From NCBI GenBank assembly GCA_965658745.1, contig CBFHTK010000005.1:124001-188000 (forward strand): a stretch of DNA of 64,000 nucleotides, read 5' to 3'. Positions within the stretch are counted from its first letter, which is position 1, and the number at the start of each line of letters is the position of its first letter. Origin of the DNA: JAHDFB01 sp965658745. GTDB taxonomy: Bacteria; Bacteroidota; Bacteroidia; Chitinophagales; Saprospiraceae. Below are positions 9,044-18,315 of the stretch, one piece after another. The position numbers were made by a program, and so were the translations under genes. The notes beneath the pieces are model-generated. The model was not told the origin of the DNA. It ran no database searches and worked only from the letters and a program-made list of their open reading frames with translations.

Positions 9044-9724
9044 ATGAAGTGGCTCACAACACTATTCACCTCTAGTCTAGGACGTAAATTGATTATGTCA
9101 CTGACAGGTCTTTTCTTATGTTCATTCCTAGTCATTCACTTGCTAGGAAACTTTCAATTACTGAAAGGAGATGACGGGGTAGCTTTCAACGACTATGCAT
9201 ATTTTATGACGCATTTCTTACCGATTAAGATTGTGTCTTTTGGCTTGTATGCGATGATTCTTGTTCACGCTATTCTTGGAATTATGTTGACAATTCAAAA
9301 TAAAAAGGCAAAAGGAAAAACTTACGCAAAGTCAGGCACAACCAATGTTTCATGGGCTTCAAAAAACATGGGGCTTCTAGGAACCCTGATATTAGCGTTT
9401 ATTTTCATTCACATGGGAGATTTTTGGTTTAAGATGAAAATGGACCAATTGCCTATGGTAATGTCAGAATCCTTGGGTTTTGAAGTGAAAAATCTCTACT
9501 TCCGAGTTGCGCAAGCCTTTGAAAATCCTGTGATCGTAATAGCATACATTATAGGACAGCTAGTTCTGGCCTTCCACCTGTGGCACGGATTCGGTTCGGG
9601 CTTTGTTACTTTAGGTCTAAACAACAAAAAGTATTCTCCAATAATCAATGCGATTGGAAGAATTTTCGCAGTAGTAGTCCCAATAGGATACGCTCTTATC
9701 CCAATCATACATTACCTTAGGTAA
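9044..9724 (+). CDS. sdhC: Succinate dehydrogenase cytochrome b subunit
   Basis: I place the start at the ATG at 9044 (226 residues, MKWLTTLF...). The longer reading from 8978 adds an unlikely polar extension and begins upstream of the candidate promoter. The protein has five hydrophobic segments and conserved histidines in SFLVIHLLGN, LVHAILG, FIHMGDFW and FHLWHGFGS, the pattern of the diheme single-subunit anchor of B-type succinate:quinone reductases. It carries electrons from the Fe-S subunit to menaquinone in the inner membrane. sdhA follows after 44 bp and then sdhB; the C-A-B order is usual for Bacteroidota. Confidence 0.94.
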   Translation: MKWLTTLFTSSLGRKLIMSLTGLFLCSFLVIHLLGNFQLLKGDDGVAFNDYAYFMTHFLPIKIVSFGLYAMILVHAILGIMLTIQNKKAKGKTYAKSGTTNVSWASKNMGLLGTLILAFIFIHMGDFWFKMKMDQLPMVMSESLGFEVKNLYFRVAQAFENPVIVIAYIIGQLVLAFHLWHGFGSGFVTLGLNNKKYSPIINAIGRIFAVVVPIGYALIPIIHYLR

Positions 9725-9768
9725 ACAAGCATTGACTGAATTTTGAATAATCATAAAGAAATATCGAT

Positions 9769-11763
9769 ATGAAATTAGAATCAAATGTTCCAGAAGGCGA
9801 ATTAGCTACCAAATGGACTGAGTATAAATCTAAAATGAATCTTGTCGCTCCTAATAATAAGCGACGAATAAGTGTAATCGTAGTAGGAACTGGTCTTGCC
9901 GGTGCATCTGCAGCAGCTACATTAGCTGAATTAGGATATACTGTCAAAAACTTTACATTCCACGATTCACCGAGACGAGCTCACTCTATTGCTGCACAAG
10001 GTGGTATCAATGCAGCTAAGAATTATCAAAATGATGGTGATAGTGTTTATAGACTATTTTACGATACAATAAAGGGTGGTGACTACAGATCAAGAGAAGC
10101 AAATGTTCACAGACTTGCTGAAGTAAGTACAGACATAATAGACCAATGTGTTGCACAAGGAGTTCCATTTGCACGTGAGTATGGTGGACTTCTCGAAAAT
10201 AGATCTTTCGGTGGTGTTCAAGTAAGTCGTACTTTCTATGCTAGAGGACAGACTGGTCAGCAACTCCTAATAGGTGCTTATCAAGCTCTAGAAAGACAGA
10301 TTTCTATAGGTCAAGTTCAGATGTACAATCGTCATGAAATGCTTGATTTAGTGACCGTTGATGGTAAAGCTCGAGGAATAATTACTCGGAATCTCATCAA
10401 TGGAAAAATAGAACGACACTCGGCACATTGTGTAGTTTTGGCTACAGGAGGATATGGTAACGTATTTTATCTATCTACCAATGCAATGGGTTGTAACGTA
10501 ACTGCCGCTTGGAAGTCTGTGAAACGAGGAGCACTCATGGCGAATCCATGCTTCACGCAAATTCACCCAACTTGTATACCAGTATCCGGAACTTATCAAT
10601 CGAAACTTACTCTTATGTCAGAGTCACTTCGTAATGATGGCCGAGTATGGGTTCCTAAAAAATTAGAAGATGTCAAAGCTATCCGTGAGGGTAACAAGAC
10701 TGGGAATGATATTCCAGAAAGTGATAGAGATTATTACTTAGAAAGACGTTATCCAGCGTTTGGAAACTTGGTACCTAGAGATGTAGCTTCAAGAGCTGCA
10801 AAGACAGCATGTGATGAAGGATTCGGTGTCAACAAATCAGGATTAGCTGTATATCTCGATTTTTCAGATGCAATTATGCGTTATGGAAGGATTGAAGCAA
10901 ATTCGCAAGGAGATCACAATCCTTCGGATGCTAAAGTAAAAGAACTAGGAACTAAAGTAATTGAGAATAAGTATGGTAACTTATTTGAAATGTACGAGAA
11001 GATTACAGGAGAAAACCCTTACAAACTTCCAATGAAAATATACCCTGCTGTTCATTATACGATGGGTGGTGTTTGGGTTGATTATAATTTAGAAACTAAT
11101 GTTCCTGGCTTATTTGCATTGGGAGAATCTAATTTCTCAGATCACGGAGCAAATAGGCTTGGTGCATCGGCACTAATGCAAGGTCTTGCTGATGGATACT
11201 TTGTTATTCCATACACTATCGGACAATTTCTATCAGGTGAAATACAAAACCCTGTTCCTTCAACGGATCTTCCAGAATTTGAAGCAGCAGAAAAGGAAGT
11301 TCGGGCAAGAATTGACAAATTCCTTTCCATGAAGGGAAATCAAACTGTTGAATCATTCCACCGTAGACTAGGTCTCATCATGTGGGATAATTGCGGAATG
11401 TCAAGAAATGCAGTAGACTTGAAAAAAGCGAGACAACAGGTAAGAGACCTACGGGACGAATTCTACAAGGATGTTTTCATTCCTGGCACCAACGAAGAGT
11501 TCAACCCTGAACTAGAGAAAGCTGGTAGAGTTGCCGATTTCTTAGAATTGGGTGAAGTAATGATTCTGGATGCATTAAATCGTGAAGAATCATGCGGTGG
11601 TCACTTCCGTGAAGAATATCAAACTGAAGAAGGTGAAGCGCTGAGACGTGATGACGAGTTTACATACGTAGCTGCTTGGGAATGGGATGATAAAGAACCA
11701 AAACTCCACAAAGAAGAGCTGAAGTTCGATAATGTAGAATTGAAAACAAGAAGTTATAAGTAG
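9769..11763 (+). CDS. sdhA: Succinate dehydrogenase/fumarate reductase flavoprotein subunit
   Basis: 664 residues, the long form typical of B-type enzymes. The N-terminal dinucleotide fold has GTGLAGAS (40-47). AHSIAAQGG contains H72, the expected covalent FAD attachment site. HPTCIP, the RGEG-type catalytic segment and the C-terminal AHREESCGGHFR-like region (here NREESCGGHFREE) are recognisable. The subunit oxidises succinate to fumarate in the TCA cycle, or the reverse when it works as a fumarate reductase; the direction cannot be decided from sequence. It sits between sdhC and sdhB in one operon. Confidence 0.96.
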   Translation: MKLESNVPEGELATKWTEYKSKMNLVAPNNKRRISVIVVGTGLAGASAAATLAELGYTVKNFTFHDSPRRAHSIAAQGGINAAKNYQNDGDSVYRLFYDTIKGGDYRSREANVHRLAEVSTDIIDQCVAQGVPFAREYGGLLENRSFGGVQVSRTFYARGQTGQQLLIGAYQALERQISIGQVQMYNRHEMLDLVTVDGKARGIITRNLINGKIERHSAHCVVLATGGYGNVFYLSTNAMGCNVTAAWKSVKRGALMANPCFTQIHPTCIPVSGTYQSKLTLMSESLRNDGRVWVPKKLEDVKAIREGNKTGNDIPESDRDYYLERRYPAFGNLVPRDVASRAAKTACDEGFGVNKSGLAVYLDFSDAIMRYGRIEANSQGDHNPSDAKVKELGTKVIENKYGNLFEMYEKITGENPYKLPMKIYPAVHYTMGGVWVDYNLETNVPGLFALGESNFSDHGANRLGASALMQGLADGYFVIPYTIGQFLSGEIQNPVPSTDLPEFEAAEKEVRARIDKFLSMKGNQTVESFHRRLGLIMWDNCGMSRNAVDLKKARQQVRDLRDEFYKDVFIPGTNEEFNPELEKAGRVADFLELGEVMILDALNREESCGGHFREEYQTEEGEALRRDDEFTYVAAWEWDDKEPKLHKEELKFDNVELKTRSYK

Positions 11764-11856
11764 CGGGCTTTCGCCCAAAAGGCATACTTATTTTTGCTGT
11801 GCTTTTATACACTTTAATAGAGCACAGAGTAATTTCAAACGTAAAAAGAAATAGAT

Positions 11857-12597
11857 ATGAATCTAACGTTAAAAGTTTGGAGACAAAAAAACGACAAAGC
11901 ATCTGGTAAGTTCGAAGAATACCAGGTCGAAGCGACTGAACATATGTCGTTTCTTGAAATGCTAGATGTCCTAAACGAAGATATTTTAGAGAATAAAGGT
12001 GAACCAGTGGCATTTGACCATGATTGCCGAGAGGGAATCTGTGGTACTTGTAGCCTAACGATCAATGGCCGTCCACACGGCCCAAATCGCGGAACTACTA
12101 CTTGTCAACTGCATATGCGTCACTTCAATGATGGAGATACAATAACAATCGAACCATGGAGAGCAGAAGCCTTTCCAGTTGTAAAAGATTTAGTTGTTGA
12201 TCGCTCTTCTTTTGATCGCATTATTCAGGCAGGTGGTTTCATCTCAGTGAACACTGGTCAAGCAGTAGATGGGAATTCAATTCCGATCGAAAAAGAGGTT
12301 GCAGCAGAGTCTTTTGATGCAGCTACTTGTATCGGCTGTGGAGCTTGTGTTGCAGCATGTCCTAACGGAGCAGCTATGTTATTCACATCAGCTAAAGTAT
12401 CACACTTAGGACTTTTACCTCAAGGTAAAGTTGAGCAAGACAAACGTGTTGTCAAAATGGTTGAGACTATGGATGACGAAGGTTTCGGAAACTGTACAAA
12501 TATCGGAGCTTGCCACGTTGAATGTCCAAAAGAAATCAAGCTAGAAAACATAGCTCGTATGAATCGTCAATACTTTGCTGCGAAAATTAAAGCATAA
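11857..12597 (+). CDS. sdhB: Succinate dehydrogenase iron-sulfur subunit
   Basis: 246 residues. The [2Fe-2S] site is C57, C62, C65 and C83. The ferredoxin-like domain has C158, C161, C164 and C168, then C213, C219 and C223, enough for one [4Fe-4S] and one [3Fe-4S] cluster. The protein passes electrons from SdhA flavin to the SdhC hemes. The 93-bp gap after sdhA contains a small GC hairpin (GGGC-TTTC-GCCC) without a strong T run, probably not a terminator. A clear terminator follows sdhB at 12626-12656. Confidence 0.96.
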   Translation: MNLTLKVWRQKNDKASGKFEEYQVEATEHMSFLEMLDVLNEDILENKGEPVAFDHDCREGICGTCSLTINGRPHGPNRGTTTCQLHMRHFNDGDTITIEPWRAEAFPVVKDLVVDRSSFDRIIQAGGFISVNTGQAVDGNSIPIEKEVAAESFDAATCIGCGACVAACPNGAAMLFTSAKVSHLGLLPQGKVEQDKRVVKMVETMDDEGFGNCTNIGACHVECPKEIKLENIARMNRQYFAAKIKA

Positions 12598-12625
12598 AAG
12601 TAATAGCGAGATTACAAAATATTAG

Positions 12626-12656
12626 AAGGGAGTGTCGAAAGGCATTTCCTTTTTTT
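12626..12656 (+). terminator. Rho-independent terminator after sdhB
   Basis: A 9-bp stem (AAGGGAGTG with CATTTCCTT, two G-U pairs) encloses the 8-nt loop TCGAAAGG and runs into seven T (12650-12656). The loop can be read as a GAAA tetraloop closed by C-G and U-G. The same loop recurs at two other terminators in this window. Confidence 0.85.
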
Positions 12657-12825
12657 GTATCAGCCTGGATTAGACTGTGCCTTCAATCGTTAAGTTTCAA
12701 GTCTTAATTTTCGAAATTGACCCAATAAAGCATATCCCCTTCTTCAATTTCATGTTTGGCGGTCGAGAACATCAGCATACGCCATTATTTGTTACATATT
12801 TTCCCTCTAAGCCCTTAATTTCCAT

Positions 12826-12833
12826 TACTTTTG
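12826..12833 (+). promoter_or_regulatory. Candidate -7 box of purH
   Basis: TACTTTTG, followed by C, lies 27 bp upstream of the purH ATG (12861) and fits TAnnTTTG. The predicted transcription start near 12840 leaves a leader of about 20 nt. No purine riboswitch-like structure is seen. The -33 element is not clear. Confidence 0.5.
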
Positions 12834-12860
12834 CGCTTTTACTAATAGGACACAAATCTG

Positions 12861-14387
12861 ATGGCTGATAAAACTATAAAATCTGCATTGATATCTGTTT
12901 ATCACAAGGATGGACTTGATGCAATTGTGCAAAAATTACACGAGCTAAATGTCACTATTTATTCCACTGGAGGCACTCAAGCATTCATTGAATCTTTAGA
13001 CATCCCTGTTCAACGTGTTGAAGACTTAACAAGCTACCCTTCTATTCTAGACGGTCGAGTCAAGACTTTACATCCAAAAATTTTCGGAGGAATACTTGCC
13101 AGACGTGAAGATGATCACTTGACACAATTGGAACAGTATGAGATTCCTGAAATTGACCTAGTCATAGTCGATCTTTATCCTTTTGAAGAAACAGTGAAAT
13201 CGACAGATGATGAATCTGAAATTATTGAAAAGATAGATATAGGAGGGATTTCCCTTATTCGAGCTGCTGCTAAGAATTTTGGTGACGTTGTTGTCATTCC
13301 TTCACAGGAATCATACGAACCATTTTTGAACCTACTTAATGAAAAAGCCGGTTCAACAAATAAAGCTGAACGAAAATCTTTTGCAAAGGAAGCTTTCAAA
13401 ATTTCTTCTCACTACGATACAGCAATTTTCGAATATTACCTCCAAGATGAATCTTCGGACGTATTCAAGAAGAGCTTACAACAAGCAAAAACTCTTCGCT
13501 ACGGGGAGAATCCACATCAACAAGGTATCTACTACGGTGAAATGGATGCTATGTTTGAAAAACTTGGAGAAAAAGAATTGTCTTTTAACAACCTAGTTGA
13601 TGTCGATGCCGCAGTAAACTTAATGAGAGAATTCAAAGACAGTGAACCAACATTTGCAGTGTTGAAACATACCAATGCTTGTGGCGTTGCAACGCGATCT
13701 ACTGTTAGCGAAGCATGGAATGCAGCTTTAGCTGGTGATCCAGTATCTGCCTTTGGAGGCATCCTAATTTCAAATACTGAAATTGATCTTGCAACAGCTC
13801 AAGAAATCAATAAACTATTTTACGAAATACTAATTGCACCTTCTTTTTCTGCCGAAGCGCAACAGCTTCTAATGAAAAAATCCAAGCGAATACTTCTGAA
13901 ATTGAAGCATTATGGAGCACAAGCTAAAAGCTTTAAGAGTCTTCTGAACGGTGTGATTGAACAAGACACTGACCTGAACACCGAAAATGCTGAAAACTTT
14001 GAAGCTAAGACAAAACGTAAACCAACTGCACAAGAACTAAAAGATCTAAGTTTCGCGAATAAATTAGCAAAGCATCTAAAATCAAATACAATAGTTCTTG
14101 CTAAAAATGATCAACTTCTAGGAATGGGCTGCGGTCAAACTAGTAGAGTTGATGCTTGTAAACAAGCGATTGAGAAAGCTCTCTCATTTGGATTTGATCT
14201 GGAGGGTGCAGCTATGGCTAGTGATGCGTTCTTTCCATTCCCTGATTGTGTAGAAATTGCATATAATGCTGGAATTAGAAGTGTAGTTCAGCCTGGTGGC
14301 TCTATTAAAGACCAATTAAGCATAGACTTTTGCGATGAGCATGATGTTGCGATGGTATTTACCGGAGTTCGTCACTTTAAGCATTAA
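12861..14387 (+). CDS. purH: Bifunctional AICAR transformylase / IMP cyclohydrolase
   Basis: 508 residues, the full two-domain length. The N-terminal MGS-like cyclohydrolase domain (about 1-190) has YSTGGT and GRVKTLHPKIFGG (about 65-77). The C-terminal transformylase domain has LRYGENPHQQ (about 211-220) and the catalytic KH pair in VLKHTNACG (about 266-274). It catalyses the last two steps of IMP synthesis. It has its own promoter-like box and lies 14 bp before coaX, so the two are probably co-transcribed. Confidence 0.96.
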   Translation: MADKTIKSALISVYHKDGLDAIVQKLHELNVTIYSTGGTQAFIESLDIPVQRVEDLTSYPSILDGRVKTLHPKIFGGILARREDDHLTQLEQYEIPEIDLVIVDLYPFEETVKSTDDESEIIEKIDIGGISLIRAAAKNFGDVVVIPSQESYEPFLNLLNEKAGSTNKAERKSFAKEAFKISSHYDTAIFEYYLQDESSDVFKKSLQQAKTLRYGENPHQQGIYYGEMDAMFEKLGEKELSFNNLVDVDAAVNLMREFKDSEPTFAVLKHTNACGVATRSTVSEAWNAALAGDPVSAFGGILISNTEIDLATAQEINKLFYEILIAPSFSAEAQQLLMKKSKRILLKLKHYGAQAKSFKSLLNGVIEQDTDLNTENAENFEAKTKRKPTAQELKDLSFANKLAKHLKSNTIVLAKNDQLLGMGCGQTSRVDACKQAIEKALSFGFDLEGAAMASDAFFPFPDCVEIAYNAGIRSVVQPGGSIKDQLSIDFCDEHDVAMVFTGVRHFKH

Positions 14388-14401
14388 TATATAATTACTT
14401 G

Positions 14402-15172
14402 ATGTCAACGCAAAAAATCGTAATACTTACCATAGACGTGGGTAACACCTCTACCAAAATGGCTGTATTTTCCGATAACGTGTGTTTACATTTTGAAAGA
14501 ATTAACGAGCTAAACGTAGCTCTTCTAAATAGATGGATTAGACAATACGATGTCGAGGCTATCAGTTATAGTGCTAGTGGAAATGACGTTGAAGAAATCG
14601 TAGAATATATTGAAGCCTTCGAAAATTATATTTTCCTCTCAGCATTATCACCAATGCCCATTGAGATAGCTTATAAAACACCTGAAACACTCGGTAAAGA
14701 TCGAATTGCAGCGGTGTTGGGTGCTTATGCTTTGTTTCCAAAGCAACATGTTGTGGTAATCGATTTGGGAACATGTATTACTTATGAAGTCCTTTCCGCT
14801 GATGGTGTCTATCTAGGTGGCAACATTGCTCCTGGCATGCAAATGAGATTACAATCCATGCATGATTACACGGCAAAATTACCTCTAGTAGGTTTTGAGT
14901 CAGTAACTCACTGGATTGGCCAGTCTACCAATGAAGCCATAAAAAATGGAGCAATATTAGGGACGGAAATGGAAATAGAATCGTTTATTGGACGTGTTAA
15001 GAAGCTTTTTGGGCCTAACCCACATGAACTAGACGACGTTCAATTAATACTTACCGGTGGAGATGCAGCATTCATGTACAATGCATTGCAAGAAAACTTG
15101 CAAACTAAAATACATCTCGAACCACAGTTAATACACATCGGGCTCAATGCCTTGATGCACTATAATTTATAG
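14402..15172 (+). CDS. coaX: Type III pantothenate kinase
   Basis: I use the ATG at 14402 (256 residues); an in-frame TTG one codon earlier is less likely. It has the ASKHA kinase motifs of CoaX: DVGNTSTKM near the N-terminus (about 12-20), GKDRIAAVLGAY, VVIDLGTCITYE and GGNIAPGM. CoaX phosphorylates pantothenate in the first step of CoA synthesis; the family is not inhibited by CoA and often needs a monovalent cation. It follows purH by 14 bp, and an outer-membrane protein follows by about 50 bp. Confidence 0.94.
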   Translation: MSTQKIVILTIDVGNTSTKMAVFSDNVCLHFERINELNVALLNRWIRQYDVEAISYSASGNDVEEIVEYIEAFENYIFLSALSPMPIEIAYKTPETLGKDRIAAVLGAYALFPKQHVVVIDLGTCITYEVLSADGVYLGGNIAPGMQMRLQSMHDYTAKLPLVGFESVTHWIGQSTNEAIKNGAILGTEMEIESFIGRVKKLFGPNPHELDDVQLILTGGDAAFMYNALQENLQTKIHLEPQLIHIGLNALMHYNL

Positions 15173-15224
15173 AAGATCCGCATTTATGGATAATGAATCA
15201 ACCTCTTTTAAGGAGATAAAATTT

Positions 15225-16553
15225 ATGAAAAAAATAGTAAACGCACATTTAATCTTATTACTAGTGTTCTGCGCGATCACTAGTATATCTGCTCAAGAGT
15301 ATAATTCACCATACTCTAGGTTTGGATTAGGTGATTTAACGAACAGCAATTTCATGTTGACTCGTGCAATGGGAAGCACAGGCTCTTCATATGCCGATAA
15401 TTCCTCGATGAATCCTGTCAATCCTGCTAGTTATAGTTGGTTAACCTTGGCTAGTTACAATGTGGGCTTTTTCTCAGAGTATGCTCAAATTCAAGACGAC
15501 ATTGTTACTGAAGATCGATGGACCGGTAACTTAGAATATTTGGGAATCGCTTTTCCTCTAAGAAATTATAAAAATGAGCTTTTGGATCCATCCACCAAAA
15601 AATATAAATTGGGAATGGCCTTCTTTGCTCGACCAGAATCCCGTGTGAGCTACGATGTTACTACACGTGAAGTTCTTACAGAAGATGAAGATATTGACAG
15701 ACGATTTTTTGGAACTGGAGGTACATACTCGGTGAATTGGGGAAATAGTATTCGATTTTCAAACTTATCGATTGGTGTAAATCTAGGTTACCTTTTTGGT
15801 AATATTAATAATAACCAAGAAATAAACATCGTCAATGAATCAGCCCAGTTTATTGATGAAATAACAAATGAATACAGTGTAGCTGGATTTAAGTACGAAG
15901 CAGGTATCATGTACAAGTACCAACTCAACAAAAAGCAAAAAGAACAAAAGAAATCCGTGCGGGAAAAGTATCTGATGTTCGGCTTACATGGTCATGTTGG
16001 ACAATCTTTTACCACAAGTGGAGAGTTTCTTCACGTAGGAACATTTCCAATCATCAATGGTCTAGACACGATTAACCAATCAGGATTGTCAGGAACAGGA
16101 TTTATCCCTGCACAAATTGGTTTTGGAGTAAACTTTGTTGATGGTCGTAAAGCGAACGTAGGAGTTAATGTAAACTATAGTCCGTATTCATCATTTGAAA
16201 ATTCGATTCGACCTGAGCAGGAATTTAGGAATACCCTTTCACTAGGGCTAGGAGGAAAATATACACCAGATGCTAGAGGCTTTGGGTCATTTTTGGAACG
16301 TACATCGTATACTTTTGGATTATTCTACAATCAAGATCCTCGAATTATTCAAGATCAGGAATTGGACGCTTACGGAATAAACCTAGGTCTTTCAATGCCT
16401 TTCTTCTACCAGCAAAATTACTCAAGAATTCATGTAAACATCGAGCTAGGACAGAGAGGCGTAGGTTCTATCATCTCTGAAAACTATGCTCAAATAGGTC
16501 TTGGGCTAAACTTTAATGATGATAGTTGGTTTATTCGAAGAAAATATAATTAG
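15225..16553 (+). CDS. Outer-membrane beta-barrel protein
   Basis: Start set at the ATG at 15225 because it begins a clear signal peptide (cleavage after ISAQ, about residue 24) and is preceded by AGGAG at 15211-15215, an unusually good ribosome binding site for this organism. The mature part opens with YNSPYSRFGLGDL and continues with RAMGS and NPVNPASYS. This N-terminal signature belongs to a conserved Bacteroidota outer-membrane family that resembles FadL/PorV-type barrels. Alternating hydrophobic strands fill the rest of its 442 residues. No substrate can be named. The gene sits close behind coaX. Confidence 0.8.
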   Translation: MKKIVNAHLILLLVFCAITSISAQEYNSPYSRFGLGDLTNSNFMLTRAMGSTGSSYADNSSMNPVNPASYSWLTLASYNVGFFSEYAQIQDDIVTEDRWTGNLEYLGIAFPLRNYKNELLDPSTKKYKLGMAFFARPESRVSYDVTTREVLTEDEDIDRRFFGTGGTYSVNWGNSIRFSNLSIGVNLGYLFGNINNNQEINIVNESAQFIDEITNEYSVAGFKYEAGIMYKYQLNKKQKEQKKSVREKYLMFGLHGHVGQSFTTSGEFLHVGTFPIINGLDTINQSGLSGTGFIPAQIGFGVNFVDGRKANVGVNVNYSPYSSFENSIRPEQEFRNTLSLGLGGKYTPDARGFGSFLERTSYTFGLFYNQDPRIIQDQELDAYGINLGLSMPFFYQQNYSRIHVNIELGQRGVGSIISENYAQIGLGLNFNDDSWFIRRKYN

Positions 16554-16711
16554 GATTTTTTAAGGAATGCTTAACTAGAAATTAACTACAAAGTTTTTGT
16601 TAGTAGCGTCATATAATTGCGGTAAGAAATGATTGAGATTTTCTTCCATGAATGAACTAGGAACAATAAATTTGTTTCTTCAAAAAAATGTGCAAAATAA
16701 AATATTACAAG

Positions 16712-18112
16712 ATGAGAATATTACTAGGAGTGTTAGCAATTCTATTCACAGTACAACTGCAGTCGCAGTGTGAAACTTGGGTTGGTAAATCAAATGAAAA
16801 TGAGATTAAAGAATGGCATACAATTTACCGTTCTGCTCTGAAAGCTAAAGATTACGCTTTTGCTGAAGAAAACTGGAAATTAGCATATGCTGCGGCTCCT
16901 GCAGCTGATGGTAAACGTGACTCTCACTATATTGATGGTGTCACGCTTCTGAAAGAGAAGTTGGCTAATGAGACTGATGAAACGAAGAAGAAAGAAATCA
17001 AAGAGCAGATAATAGCTATGTACGATCAAGCGATCGAGTGCTATAAAAGCCGTACAATCAAACTAAAGTGCGATACGAACGACTGTTACAACCAAAAAAT
17101 TGGAATGTTAGAAGGACGAAAAGGTTATGATATGTACTACACGCTCAATAGTCCATACTCAAAAAACTTGGAGGCACTTACTGACGCAATAGAGTTCTCT
17201 GGCGACGAAGTAGAATATGTTGTTTTTGCTCCCCTTGCAAACATCGCGGTTTACCAATTCCAAAAAGGTAGAATGGACAAGAATACTGCAAGAACTTTGT
17301 ACGAAAGCATGATTGACTTACTCGACATGAAAATTGATCAGAATGGTAATTATGTTCAGTATTTCGAAGATTCCAAAAAAATCGTTGAATCTACATACAA
17401 CAAGATTGCAAGAGAAGTATTCGATTGTGAATATTTTGTAGCAAAGCTACGTCCAGACTATGAAGCTGATCCAGACAACCCTGAGACTCTCAAAACAACC
17501 TTGGCAATCCTAAAGAAACAAGGGTGTGAGCCAGGTAACGCTTTCTTTGATGAGATTGACGCAAAGTGGAAAAAATATGCTTCTGAAGAAAATGCAAAGA
17601 TTCAAGCAGAGTTTGAAAAGAAAAATCCTTCCGTAGCTGCGAAGAAGTTATATGATCAAGGAAAATTCACAGAAGCTGTTGCTAAATATCAAGAAGCTAT
17701 TGAAAAAGGGACAGAAGACGAGAAAAAAGCAGGATATTACTTTTCAATGGCATCGATCCAATTCCGTAAATTAAGTCAATATTCAGCTGCTAGAAAGAGT
17801 GCATTAAAAGCTGCTGAATTACGACCGGGATGGGGACGCCCTTATCTTCTAATCGGTGACATGTATGCGAAGAGCTCTAGAAAATGTGGAGACGATTGGA
17901 ACCAACGTTTAGCAGTTCTTGCGGCAATTGAAAAATATCGATATGCGAAAAGAGTTGATGAATCAGTGACAGATGAAGCAAATAACAAGATCGGTATCTA
18001 TTCTAGATCAAAGCCGACTCAAGACATGGGCTTTATGCGAGGAAAGAAAAAAGGTGATGCAGTTAGCGTTAGCTGTTGGATTGGCGAAACTGTGAGATTG
18101 GATTACCAATAG
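16712..18112 (+). CDS. Exported TPR-repeat protein
   Basis: Start set at the ATG at 16712, which begins a normal signal peptide (MRILLG..., cleavage near LQSQ, residue 19); the upstream ATG at 16688 adds a charged extension. The 466-residue product is helical with tetratricopeptide-like repeats, most clearly about residues 305-390 (KKLYDQGKFTEAVAKYQEAI and following). Six or more cysteines after the signal (for example CETW, KCDTNDC, DCEYF, CEPG) suggest periplasmic disulfides. It probably acts as a scaffold in the periplasm. I do not recognise a specific family function. A strong terminator follows. Confidence 0.8.
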   Translation: MRILLGVLAILFTVQLQSQCETWVGKSNENEIKEWHTIYRSALKAKDYAFAEENWKLAYAAAPAADGKRDSHYIDGVTLLKEKLANETDETKKKEIKEQIIAMYDQAIECYKSRTIKLKCDTNDCYNQKIGMLEGRKGYDMYYTLNSPYSKNLEALTDAIEFSGDEVEYVVFAPLANIAVYQFQKGRMDKNTARTLYESMIDLLDMKIDQNGNYVQYFEDSKKIVESTYNKIAREVFDCEYFVAKLRPDYEADPDNPETLKTTLAILKKQGCEPGNAFFDEIDAKWKKYASEENAKIQAEFEKKNPSVAAKKLYDQGKFTEAVAKYQEAIEKGTEDEKKAGYYFSMASIQFRKLSQYSAARKSALKAAELRPGWGRPYLLIGDMYAKSSRKCGDDWNQRLAVLAAIEKYRYAKRVDESVTDEANNKIGIYSRSKPTQDMGFMRGKKKGDAVSVSCWIGETVRLDYQ

Positions 18113-18138
18113 AATATAAACAGTACGAAAAATATGAG

Positions 18139-18170
18139 GAGCTTATTCGAAAGGATAAGCTCTTTTTTTT
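18139..18170 (+). terminator. Rho-independent terminator after the TPR gene
   Basis: A perfect 8-bp stem, GAGCTTAT with ATAAGCTC, flanks the loop TCGAAAGG and is followed by eight T (18163-18170). It ends the plus-strand transcript before the convergent hexosaminidase gene. The loop is identical to the one after sdhB. Confidence 0.95.
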
Positions 18171-18315
18171 GGATTTATTGTTGAAGAATCATCAGTAAAG
18201 TATCACGTTATTAAGTACTCCTGTATCAGCAATCTACTTTTCAATCAGCCGGTGCAATAACTAAACCACAAGTTTCCTTACTTTGACTTTCAAAGTACTA
18301 TCATTAATTTGAATC

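Noticed and set aside
11764..11790. GGGC-TTTC-GCCC hairpin between sdhA and sdhB
   Set aside because: Stem of four pairs, no T run close by, and sdhB must be co-expressed; at most an attenuation site.
12677..12868. 63-codon plus-strand ORF between sdhB and purH
   Set aside because: It starts right after the sdhB terminator, contains the purH -7 box and overlaps the purH start; hydrophobic and unlike a gene.
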